Shown here one piece after another: positions 1 through 7,800 of a DNA stretch of 8,097 nucleotides. The stretch covers positions 1 through 8,097 of the forward strand of contig JAFXRA010000229.1 of assembly GCA_017526725.1 (NCBI GenBank), read 5' to 3'. Numbering within the stretch: the first letter of the stretch is position 1; each line of letters opens with the position of its first letter. A program made the position numbers and the translations under genes. The stretch is from Candidatus Rifleibacteriota bacterium. GTDB taxonomy: Bacteria > Riflebacteria > Ozemobacteria > Ozemobacterales > Ozemobacteraceae. The notes under the pieces are model-generated. The model worked only from the letters and a program-made list of their open reading frames with translations, searched no databases and was not told the origin of the DNA.

Positions 1-3000
1 GTTCCAAATACTGATGTAAAAGCTAACGTAGTTATATTTAACTCTCGTGGCGATATGGTTTATGAAAAGCAGATTCCTTTGAATGCTTATGGAACCTGTG
101 CTGATTCTTTCCAAACCAAGAGCTTTATGCCAAGAGGTTCTTACAGAATCGAAGTTGCAGCTATTCAGGCTTCTAAGAATTTTGGTAGTCTTGGCAAACA
201 AGACCCCAAATGGGATAGATTAATGCAGCGCAAACCTGCTGTTGAAAATGAAAAGCTTCAGCAGAATCCTGGCAAGACTGCAGAACAGACTACTACAAAT
301 ACTCTTTATACTTGCAATTTCCAAGTTCAGGATTTTGAAGCTCCACGTCATTTTGTAGACATGGAAATGACCTCTTCTACTCGTAAGATTAGACAAATCG
401 TTGGCCGTGATGCTGACCAGGCTTTCATGGATTGTAAGGTCATCGGTAAATACTATGCTGGCGGCGTTTTAAGAAACTGCAAAGTTCAGTGGTCTGCTTA
501 TCTCACTGAAAAAGATGCTGCTAACGGTAAATACCCCGGTTTTTGCTTTGGCAACAACGATATTAAGAAAGAACTTCTTGAACAGGGTAACTCAGTTCTC
601 AACAACAATGGCGAACTGATTATTTCTCTTCCAATGTCTAAGGCTGTATTGAGCGGTCTCAATCAGATTGAAGTTACTGCTACAGTTCTTGATATAGATG
701 GAAAACCAGCAACCCTTGTTAAATCTTATGCTCCAGTTCCTGCTGTAAGAGTTGGTATTTCTAAAGTTCCATCAACAGTAAACAGCGGTGCTGAATGCCC
801 AGTTCAGGTTATTGCTATTGATAACAGCGGCAATAAAATCAATGCTGGTACTGTTACTCTTGAAGTAATGCGCAAAAAGTGGATGTACACTCAGAAGCGT
901 GCTGCTGATGGTAACGGCGGTCTCTATTACAACTGGGAAGAAGCTTGGATAAAATCTTATTCTTATACTGCAAAAATCAACAATTCTGTTGCAGACTTCA
1001 TGCTCGCTTTCCCAGAAGGCGGCGATTATCTGCTTAGAGCTTACTATGTAAACGGTCAGACTGAAGCAGTTTGTGCACAGAAAGTTATGATTGAATATTC
1101 TTTCTCTAGCTATCAGGATGTTGCTAAGAAAGATAGAAGCAGAAGCACTAATGAAATATTCCTTGCTCCAGACAAGACTAATGTAGCTACTGGCAAGCCG
1201 GTAAATATTAAATATACATTGCCGAGAATCTGTGACTACGCTCTTGTTACTGTAGAAACTGATGAAATCGTTGATGCTAAGGTAATCAAGCTCAACGGTG
1301 CCTTTGGTGAATTCACTGAAACTCTTACTGATAAGTGCAAACCAAATGCTTTCGTAAGCTTTATAGCACCTTCTGTCCGCAGTGGTTTCCCGATTTATTC
1401 TATTGATTCTGATACTGAATATCCAAGAGCTTATTTTGGCTTTACAAGCTTAAAAGTTCAGAGCAGCGTTGATTCATTAAAGATTGCTGTTGCTCCTGAA
1501 ACTAGTGATGAATTGAAGGCTCTTCCAGGTCAGGAATATAAAGTAAACTTCAAGATTACTGACGAAAAGGGTAATCCTGTAAGTTCTGAAGTAGCTGTCG
1601 GCGTTGTAGATGAATCAGTTTTGGCTCTCACTGGTTATGTAACTCCAGTTCTCACCAGCTTGAGCAACTTCTTCATGCCGTTAAGCATTTTCTCTGGCGA
1701 CCTTCGTGTAGGTCTTATCAATCAGGAACTCTTCAAGCTTCTTTCTACCAGAATACTTACTGGTGGTGGTGAAGGCGTTGGAAACATCAGTTCTGATTTG
1801 AATGCCCGCAAGGATTTCAGACCAGTAGCTTTCTGGAAAGCTGACTGTGTAAGCGATGCAAGCGGTAATTTAACTGTTGATTTCAAACTTCCTGATACTA
1901 TGACTTCTTATCGTATTTATGCTGTTGCAAACGATAAAGGCTCTAGTTACGGTTCTGCTGAACGTCAGTTAAGAGTAACCAAAGATTTCTACATTGAACC
2001 TTCTGTTCCACAGTTCATGACTGCTGGTGATAAGGCTGTAGTTATTACTGCTGCTCACAATAAAACTGATAAAGCTGGAACTGCTAATATAGCTGTTGCT
2101 GGTTCTGAAGGCTTAACTGCTAATGTTCAGACTGGTAGCGTATCAGTTGGTGGTTTCAATACTGCTGTATCAAAAGTTGTTCTTGATGCAGACAAGGGTG
2201 CTTTAACTGCTAAACTTGTTATGAAGGGTGATATGAATGGAAATACTGATGCTGTAGAAAACAGCATTCCTGTAAATCCTGCTTCAATCCTCTTTAATAA
2301 ATATGGTTTCGGTTTCTTCAAGGGTAAAGAATCTGTTAAGGCTGAAATTCCTGCTTATGTTGCTTCTATGAATCAGATTGATAAAGCTGGAACAATGAAA
2401 GCTCACCTTACTCTTGCTGCAACCCCATGGACAAGACTTGTTCCCGCAGTTTCTTATTTGATGGATTATCCTCATGGCTGTGTTGAACAGACTTCTTCTA
2501 GAATCATTGGTCTTGCTGCAATTAGAAATATTGCTAAGGAAGGCTACTTCAAAGAATTCTCAGTTGCAGAAGTTGATGCTTACTTAAAGAGCGGTCTTGA
2601 ACATCTCCTCAGAATGCAGCTTACCAGCGGTGGTTTCAGCTATTGGACTTCTGAACCAAATGTTTGCTGGTGGGGCACTCAGTATGCTGTTTATGCTCTT
2701 ACAATGCTCAAAGAATCTGGCTATGAATATGACACAGTATATCTTGCCGGTGCTTTGGATTACGTTAAGAACCAGATGTTTAACAACAGCAATGCAGAAA
2801 CCTTCAAGAGCCCTGTAATGGGTCTCGGCGTTGTAGCACTTGCTATGAACAAGAAGATTAATGCTGCAGATCTTCAGACTTTGAGAAAGAAATTCCCAGC
2901 CGGTGATAAGGAAGCAGAAAGCATGCTCAACTATGCAGAATGTTTCATTGGCGAAAAATCTACCGATTCTATCAAGTTCAAACTTTTGAGCTTGAAGCCT

Positions 3001-3885
3001 ATGGCTATGGAAAAAGGTGGTTGGGGCAAATCTAACGTTCGCCGTGATGCATTTGTTCTTTTGACCAATGCTCAGATTAGCGGCAGTTCTAAGATTTCTG
3101 ACAACTTTGCTGGTAACCTCTTTAAGAATCTTACCGACAAAGGTTATTGGACTTCTACTGCTGATACTGGTATTGCTTTGAATGCTCTTGCTGCTTACTT
3201 CAAGACTCAGAAACCTGTAGAAGACAAGAACTTCACTGTTAAGGTTACTACTAATAAAGGTACAAAAGAAGTTACTATTGGTAAGGCTCCAGAAAGTGTT
3301 GAATTAACTGCTGACGAACTCAATGGAGAAATTAAGCTTGATGCAGCTACAAATGCTGTAGTCAACTACAACTTCGCTTATACTTATCCAGATATGGTTG
3401 GTCGCAATGAACCAGTTGACAAGGGCTTCATGCTTCAGAAGACAATTGAAAACATGAACGGTAGCAAAGAAATCAGAGTAGGCGATATTGTTAAGGTTAC
3501 TTTCATATTTGAAAAGACTAACAATAAAGGTTCTTATGAATACTTAGTATTAGAAGACCCGATACCAGCCGGTTTCACTGCAATCAATACTTCTTTGAAG
3601 AATGATGCATTGCCAGCTGATGTAAGCGCTGAAGACGAAGAATCTTTCTGCGGTTACTATGATGGCTGCTGGGATTTCTATGCTTCTCATAAGGAACTCA
3701 GAAAAGATGCTATGGTAGCTTACAAAGATTACTGCTGGAGCGGCCGCTACAAACTGGTATATTACCTCAGAGCAACTTGTGAAGGTTCATTTGTAATGAA
3801 ACCATCAAAAGCAAGCTTGATGTATGATAATGATGTATACGGTTTAAGCAAAGCTGCTAAGGTAGAAATACTTCCAGCTAAGTAA
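1..3885 (+). CDS. Bacterial alpha-2-macroglobulin (thioester protease inhibitor), 5'-truncated by the window
   Basis: The reading frame is open from base 1 to the TAA at 3883-3885. The ATG at 55 lies inside a domain and is not the start; the true N-terminus is off-window. About 1294 residues are visible, against roughly 1650 for E. coli YfhM and more in some relatives. Domains in order (approximate): MG2 end (1-180, ending MPRGSYRIEVAA), MG3 (320-560), MG4 (600-1110), MG5 (1150-1440), MG6 with VVDESVLAL at 1603-1629, a likely bait stretch (1630-1812), the A2M/MG7 domain from DFRPVAFW (1813), the thioester domain with GCVEQ at 2476-2490 and GGFSYWTSEPN near 2629, and a C-terminal MG10/receptor-like domain from about 3400 (VLEDPIPAGF, then ASLMYDNDVYG). 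Family knowledge: a protease cutting the bait triggers a conformational change, and the Cys-Gln thioester then covalently captures it in the periplasm. No pbpC-like gene follows; the gene ends at a terminator. Seventeen cysteines is many for this family. Family is near certain; bait position is inferred. Confidence 0.95.
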   Translation, partial: VPNTDVKANVVIFNSRGDMVYEKQIPLNAYGTCADSFQTKSFMPRGSYRIEVAAIQASKNFGSLGKQDPKWDRLMQRKPAVENEKLQQNPGKTAEQTTTNTLYTCNFQVQDFEAPRHFVDMEMTSSTRKIRQIVGRDADQAFMDCKVIGKYYAGGVLRNCKVQWSAYLTEKDAANGKYPGFCFGNNDIKKELLEQGNSVLNNNGELIISLPMSKAVLSGLNQIEVTATVLDIDGKPATLVKSYAPVPAVRVGISKVPSTVNSGAECPVQVIAIDNSGNKINAGTVTLEVMRKKWMYTQKRAADGNGGLYYNWEEAWIKSYSYTAKINNSVADFMLAFPEGGDYLLRAYYVNGQTEAVCAQKVMIEYSFSSYQDVAKKDRSRSTNEIFLAPDKTNVATGKPVNIKYTLPRICDYALVTVETDEIVDAKVIKLNGAFGEFTETLTDKCKPNAFVSFIAPSVRSGFPIYSIDSDTEYPRAYFGFTSLKVQSSVDSLKIAVAPETSDELKALPGQEYKVNFKITDEKGNPVSSEVAVGVVDESVLALTGYVTPVLTSLSNFFMPLSIFSGDLRVGLINQELFKLLSTRILTGGGEGVGNISSDLNARKDFRPVAFWKADCVSDASGNLTVDFKLPDTMTSYRIYAVANDKGSSYGSAERQLRVTKDFYIEPSVPQFMTAGDKAVVITAAHNKTDKAGTANIAVAGSEGLTANVQTGSVSVGGFNTAVSKVVLDADKGALTAKLVMKGDMNGNTDAVENSIPVNPASILFNKYGFGFFKGKESVKAEIPAYVASMNQIDKAGTMKAHLTLAATPWTRLVPAVSYLMDYPHGCVEQTSSRIIGLAAIRNIAKEGYFKEFSVAEVDAYLKSGLEHLLRMQLTSGGFSYWTSEPNVCWWGTQYAVYALTMLKESGYEYDTVYLAGALDYVKNQMFNNSNAETFKSPVMGLGVVALAMNKKINAADLQTLRKKFPAGDKEAESMLNYAECFIGEKSTDSIKFKLLSLKPMAMEKGGWGKSNVRRDAFVLLTNAQISGSSKISDNFAGNLFKNLTDKGYWTSTADTGIALNALAAYFKTQKPVEDKNFTVKVTTNKGTKEVTIGKAPESVELTADELNGEIKLDAATNAVVNYNFAYTYPDMVGRNEPVDKGFMLQKTIENMNGSKEIRVGDIVKVTFIFEKTNNKGSYEYLVLEDPIPAGFTAINTSLKNDALPADVSAEDEESFCGYYDGCWDFYASHKELRKDAMVAYKDYCWSGRYKLVYYLRATCEGSFVMKPSKASLMYDNDVYGLSKAAKVEILPAK
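2476..2490 (+). other. Thioester motif GCVEQ of the A2M protein
   Basis: The codons read Gly-Cys-Val-Glu-Gln within YPHGCVEQTSSR. In this family the Cys (codon 2479-2481) and Gln (2488-2490) side chains join into the internal beta-cysteinyl-gamma-glutamyl thioester that attacks the trapped protease. The motif is intact, so this belongs to the thioester-bearing class and not to the bacterial A2Ms that have lost the cysteine. Confidence 0.93.
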
Positions 3886-3910
3886 GCTTTAAGCTATAAG
3901 CTCTAAGTCA
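3883..3910. repeat. Four tandem 7-bp units TAAGCTN overlapping the A2M stop codon
   Basis: Heptamers starting at 3883, 3890, 3897 and 3904 read TAAGCTT, TAAGCTA, TAAGCTC and the degenerate TAAGTCA. Neighbouring units match at 6, 6 and 4 of 7 positions. The first unit contains the TAA stop of the A2M gene, so the array begins exactly where coding ends. Three more patches with a 7-bp period lie in the window (see 3950, 4632 and 4782). Confidence 0.8.
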
Positions 3911-3913
3911 GAT

Positions 3914-3954
3914 AAAAAAGCTTGGGATTCATTCCCAAGCTTTTTTGTTTTTTT
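3914..3954. terminator. Intrinsic terminator, probably bidirectional, between convergent genes
   Basis: A perfect 14-bp stem pairs 3914-3927 (AAAAAAGCTTGGGA) with 3933-3946 around a 5-nt loop TTCAT. On the plus strand the T-run continues as six T, one G, then eight T, which suits termination of the A2M transcript ending 29 nt earlier. Read from the other strand, the A-tract at 3914-3919 supplies six T after the GC part of the stem, so it could also stop transcripts of the convergent gene ending at 4049. Plus-strand function is the stronger claim. Confidence 0.9.
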
Positions 3955-3984
3955 TGTAGTTAGTAGTCAGTTTTTCTTTTTCTA
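3950..3984. repeat. Degenerate 7-bp tandem patch after the terminator
   Basis: Read in steps of seven from 3950, the clearest pair is TAGTTAG (3957) followed by TAGTCAG (3964). Flanking units are T-rich: TTTTTTG (3950), TTTTTCT (3971), TTTTCTA (3978). Neighbouring heptamers match at 16 of 28 positions by hand count. The T-rich units could partly mimic periodicity, so this patch is weaker than the others. The rest of the spacer, 3985-4048, holds no gene; a faint 7-bp step (ATTTTAG then ATTTTGA at 4034-4047) runs up to the stop of the next gene. Confidence 0.5.
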
Positions 3985-4048
3985 AAAAGCGTTCCAGAGG
4001 GAGCCATGCAATCCATATTACCAATTATTCATTATTTTAGATTTTGAG

Positions 4049-4621
4049 TTATTTAAACTCTTTAATTAACTCTATTATTATTGCAGCAACAATAATTATG
4101 ATTAAGCTCCAGAAAAGCAAATTTCTAATAAATTCAGTTAGGACTTTCTCTGCTCCTTTTTTTCTCTCTTTTTCAATATGTTTATTTCTCTCTTCCATTA
4201 TTATTTTAGAATTCTTTTTTATCTCTTCTATTGTAGTATCTTGAGGAAGCTTTTTATATTGTTCATATTTATCATCTTTATAGTAATCACAATATATTAT
4301 ATGAAACAAATCTCCATGATATGTACAAAATACCATTCCATCTTGTGATAAATCCCCTATAGATTTATATTCACAAAGTTTATCTGGCTTAATTGGTTCT
4401 TTTTCTAAAAACTTATTTTTTATAAGTTTTTTAATAGCATCTTGATCAAGATTAACTATATGGGGCTGGTTATTCATATTATAAGAATATATTGCATTTT
4501 CAATTATTCTTATGTTTGCAAAACAAGTTTTGTCTCTTTGGACTGCTCTATAAGCAAAAAGATTGCAGCAAGAAAAAAATATATAAATCAAACAAATTAT
4601 TATTAGCTTTTTATTGTTCAT
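4049..4621 (-). CDS. Small envelope protein with pseudopilin-like Cys domain and C-terminal membrane helix
   Basis: The gene encodes 190 residues from ATG (4619-4621) to TAA (4049-4051). A weak GGA lies 6 nt before the ATG (GGAAAACCT-ATG). Residues 5-24 are hydrophobic and serve as signal peptide or first membrane helix. The FFSCC run is a poor lipobox; LFA|Y is a possible signal peptidase I site. Residues about 30-105 carry CFANIRIIENAIYSYNMNN, then KxCEYKSIGDLSQDG, FC and YHGD. This cysteine/YNM/HG pattern resembles the globular part of some type II secretion or type IV pseudopilins, but the usual prepilin peptide (G/A-FxxxE) is absent. A charged, helical, probably coiled-coil stretch (131-158) leads to a strong membrane helix (167-184) and a short charged tail. 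The gene is much more AT-rich than its neighbours. It lies 210 bp downstream of the Ig/GLUG gene. Function unknown; the pilin link is inferred. Confidence 0.8.
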   Translation of the reverse strand: MNNKKLIIICLIYIFFSCCNLFAYRAVQRDKTCFANIRIIENAIYSYNMNNQPHIVNLDQDAIKKLIKNKFLEKEPIKPDKLCEYKSIGDLSQDGMVFCTYHGDLFHIIYCDYYKDDKYEQYKKLPQDTTIEEIKKNSKIIMEERNKHIEKERKKGAEKVLTEFIRNLLFWSLIIIIVAAIIIELIKEFK

Positions 4622-4631
4622 AGGTTTTCCG

Positions 4632-4687
4632 TAGTTGATAGTTGTTGTCTCTTCTCTTATCTCTAATTTGAGGTTTCGCGTCTCTGT
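4632..4687. repeat. Degenerate 7-bp tandem patch just upstream of the 190-residue gene
   Basis: Eight successive heptamers start at 4632, each beginning with T. They include the near-identical pairs TAGTTGA/TAGTTGT (4632, 4639) and TCTCTTA/TCTCTAA (4653, 4660), and end with TCTCTGT (4681). Adjacent units match at 28 of 49 positions by hand count. The patch lies 10 bp upstream of the small gene's ATG, so it would fall in that gene's leader or promoter region. No convincing -35/-10 pair was found in it. Confidence 0.6.
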
Positions 4688-4698
4688 CCGCTCTGTGC

Positions 4699-4777
4699 AG
4701 TCTACCCATTGTCATAAACGTATAGCTTTCAGGGCTAAAGCCCATACGCTATACTTTTTATGACAAATGTGTAGACT
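4699..4777. repeat. Long imperfect inverted repeat (REP/MITE-like hairpin) in the spacer
   Basis: Left arm 4699-4726 and right arm 4748-4777 pair in blocks: AGTCTAC with GTAGACT (7 bp), CATT with AATG (4 bp), GTCATAAA with TTTATGAC (8 bp) and GTATAGC with GCTATAC (7 bp). They are separated by one mismatch and small bulges. The 21-nt centre holds its own palindrome, GGGCT (4732-4736) facing AGCCC (4739-4743). There is no T-run directly after either arm, so it is a poor intrinsic terminator. GGGCT/AGCCC-tipped palindromes are typical of REP-type extragenic repeats, and the outer arms give it the size of a small MITE. It may form an RNA structure between the two minus-strand genes or stabilise the upstream mRNA; that role is inferred. 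Confidence 0.85.
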
Positions 4778-4781
4778 TATA

Positions 4782-4816
4782 TCTCAATTCTCAAATTTCA
4801 CCTTTCACCTTATCAA
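4782..4816. repeat. Degenerate 7-bp tandem patch downstream of the Ig/GLUG gene
   Basis: Heptamers from 4782 read TCTCAAT, TCTCAAA, TTTCACC, TTTCACC and TTATCAA. The middle pair is identical and neighbouring units match at 19 of 28 positions by hand count. The patch starts 4 bp after the long hairpin and ends 15 bp from the stop codon (4832-4834) of the minus-strand gene. Confidence 0.65.
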
Positions 4817-4831
4817 CCACCATCAGCATTT

Positions 4832-7800
4832 TTATGGAATATCAACAAGCGTTGGTATGCCTTCGGCACTGACGCGCCAGATTTGGCTGTCCCAAAATTC
4901 GTTGTCTGTCCATTTATTACGAGTTGCAATACCGGTATTAAGGTCGTTCACAGAGCCAAAATAGTAATTGCAGTTTTCGTTGGTGCCTTCGTCATAGTTA
5001 TAAACTACTTGAGAGTTATCATTGCAGGGGTAACCATTTATAGCTGTATTGTTGGTTATTATGGAATTCATAATCTTAGCGCTAGAATCATTATATCCGC
5101 CGATACCGCCAACATTTACAGAGGCTAAATTGCCTGTAATCATATTTCCAACTGCAATACATCTGTTGACCTTGCCTGAAGCATTGTTGCTGCCAACAAT
5201 TCCGCCGACATACTGATAACCAGAAATAGTTGCGCTGTTGGCAGAGTTGTTTATTATAGCATTGTTATAACCGGCAATACCACCAACATGGTCTGTTGCG
5301 CCAGTTACAGTACCATCATTGAAACAACTGCTAATGGTTGAATATATGTTGTTCCAACCTACAATTCCTCCTGTTCTATTGCCAGAGCCTGTAACTGTTG
5401 CACTATTTCTGAGCTTGCTTGCAGCAACCGAATAGATTTCACCACTTATTCCGCCAACGTGAGAAACACCTTTTACTTTTACACTTTCGTTACAGCAGTT
5501 GGTTATTTCACTGTTATATGCATAACCAATCAGACCGCCGCAGGAATCTTCACCTATAACTATACCCTCTGCCATATAGATATTCTTTATCTTTGCGTCG
5601 CCAATCTGGCCGAACAATCCAACAGAGTCTGTTGTTGGTCTGTTGATGCTCAATCCGCTGATTGTGTGACCATCACCGTCGAGTCCACCTGCAAATCTAG
5701 ACGTAGCTTTGCCTATTGGAAGCCAGCCATAGTCATCGAGGTTATTATCTGATTTATAAGAGGAAGTAGCTATGTCTAAGTCTTTTTTAAGCTTATAGAA
5801 AGCATTGAGATTCTTTCTCATGTTATCTAGTTGAGAGGCAGTATAAATCAGATAAGGGTCTCTTTCAGTACCTGTTCCGTTTGGAGTCGTGGTGAAAATG
5901 AATTCTTCAAAGGGCTCAATTTCAATACCTTCGCTGTCTTTTACACCTGATTTCATGGTTACCTTATATTCAGTTTTTGAAGAAAGCATAGCATCGCAAC
6001 TGATCTGAAGCTGACGTTTTGCTGTAAGCCATGTTTTTGTAAGAGTAGTTATTTCATCTGTTCCCTTATATAATTCAACAGCATTTTCGGCTACATTCCT
6101 ATCTAATACAGTTTTTCCAAAGTCTACCACAAATGTAGGTGTAACGATGAACATTCCGTCAACTTTGTCTTCTTCAGAAACAATGAGTATTGCAGAAGAA
6201 TGTTCCCCGTCCATAGTGGTGAACTCAAAAGTCTTCTTCGTTGTCATCTGCTGGGTGGTTTCATTCTTGATGCCAGCTCTTACTGCAATTGTGTAAGTAG
6301 TATTGTATAAGAGCTTTTCTGAAGGAGTTAATGTCAGTGTGTGTGCGTCTTCATCATACGTAAAGCTTTCTATGTCAAGAACAGTATCACCAATCTTAAA
6401 GGTAAATTTGTTCTTGTAAGAGTCTATCCAGTCTATTGGGCTTGAAAAAGTGAATATAATTTTTGTTGAGGTCGCTACATTTTCTGTTTCAGCAGGTGTT
6501 GTGAGACTAAACTCGATTTCATCCTGAGTAGTAAATTCAAAGTCATCGAATGGGTCTATAAATATGCCTTCTATATCTCTGATTCCTTCGCCCATTGTGA
6601 CTTTATAATTCTGACTGGATTCAAGATTGGTTGAGAATGTGAGTTTCAGCTTGTTGTATTCTCTTTCCCAGGTCTTGTAAACAGTCTTAACTTCTGTGCT
6701 GCCTTTATAGACTTTTATTGCGTCTTTTACTTTTGTGACGTCTGCATTTAGCAAATCTTTATGGAAATCGATTATTAGAGTAGGCAGAAGAATGACTTTA
6801 TCTGCAACCACTGAATCTGTTGCCAATGCTATAGAAGCTTGATTGTGGTCTCCATCAGCAGTAACAAAAGTAAATGTGGTTGTTGCAACCTTCTGACCGG
6901 TTGTATTGTTCTTGAGCCATGCATTAATTCTTAAAGAGTAAGTTGCATTGTGAATCAAAGGCTTCTTAGGTGTAAGAGTCAGAGTTTTGTCTGTGTCAGA
7001 ATATAGGTAGTTTCTGATATCAACATCTTGTCCGTCAAGCTTTAACGGGACTTTGTCGGCATCTTCTTCCTGATTCCAGGTAATACTATCGGAAAAAGTG
7101 ATTACAAGCTTTGTTGAGCTGGCAACGTTATTCAAATCAGCGGGTGTTGTCAGTGATGCAGTAATATTATCTATTGTTGTGAAAACAAAGTCTTCGAACG
7201 GGTCTATAACTATACCTTCGTAGTCTTTGGTTTCGTTAATCATTTTGAGGGTGTATTCTGTATTTGGTGCCAAAGGACTTGAGAATACCAGATTGACTTT
7301 TGATTTATCAGCATTCCACTGGCGTGAATAGCCGCTGACTAGAGTATCGCCCTTATAGAGTTTAATGTTGTCGTTGGCAAGGCTGAAATTCATTACCGGT
7401 TTAGTATAATCAATTATAATTGTCGGAGTAAGAATTGCTTTGTCTTCTATCATAGATTCTGCTTTAAATGAAACAGAGGCTACAGCATGTTCCCCGTCGC
7501 CAGTTTCAAAATAGAAACTGCAAGTGGCGACCTTTTGCCCTGTAATTTGGTTAACAAGCCCGTCATCAAGCTGAACTGTGTAAGAAGCATTGTAGAACAT
7601 CGAACTTGGGGTAAGTGTCAGAGTTCTTGCTGCTGTTGCATAATCAAAGCTTGTAATAGTTGACGTTACGTTAGTTAATCCTCTATAGAAACAGAAAAGC
7701 TGCTTGTCTTCTGCTGAGCCAGACCAGGCAATATCATCAGAAAAAGTAAAGACTATTTTTGAACTTGTGGCAACACCAGTGCTGCTGTCTGGAGTAGTTA

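Noticed and set aside
55..57. ATG as the start of the A2M gene
   Set aside because: Codons 1-54 are open and encode the preceding strands of the same MG domain (VKANVVIFNSRGD). There is also no ribosome binding site before the ATG.
2127..2818. Short open frames inside the A2M gene (2127-2321 -, 2284-2475 -, 2597-2818 +)
   Set aside because: They are shadows of a clear coding frame, with no ribosome binding site and no recognisable protein features.
3985..4020. Less AT-rich stretch (AGCGTTCCAGAGGGAGCC) in the convergent spacer as a possible small RNA or gene remnant
   Set aside because: No stable hairpin, open frame or familiar motif could be seen in it.
4044..4244. Hydrophobic 66-residue frame on the plus strand
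   Set aside because: It is antisense to the AT-rich membrane helix and charged stretch of the 190-residue gene; its hydrophobicity follows from T-rich complement codons.
3974..4411. Exact 15-nt direct repeat TTCTTTTTCTAAAAA at 3974-3988 and 4397-4411
   Set aside because: Low-complexity T/A sequence in AT-rich DNA; the second copy encodes Leu-Glu-Lys-Glu of the small protein. Chance is sufficient and it does not bound any clear insertion.
4622..4831. A promoter for the 190-residue gene, e.g. TTGTCA near the right arm of the hairpin on the minus strand
   Set aside because: No -10 box at acceptable spacing was found; the other TTGATA-like site has its TATAAG about 28 nt away.
4767..5752. Plus-strand frames 4767-4964, 4883-5128 and 5459-5752
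   Set aside because: They lie antisense to, or across the end of, the GLUG region, whose Gly/Asn/Ile codons rarely make stops on the other strand. No family features are seen.
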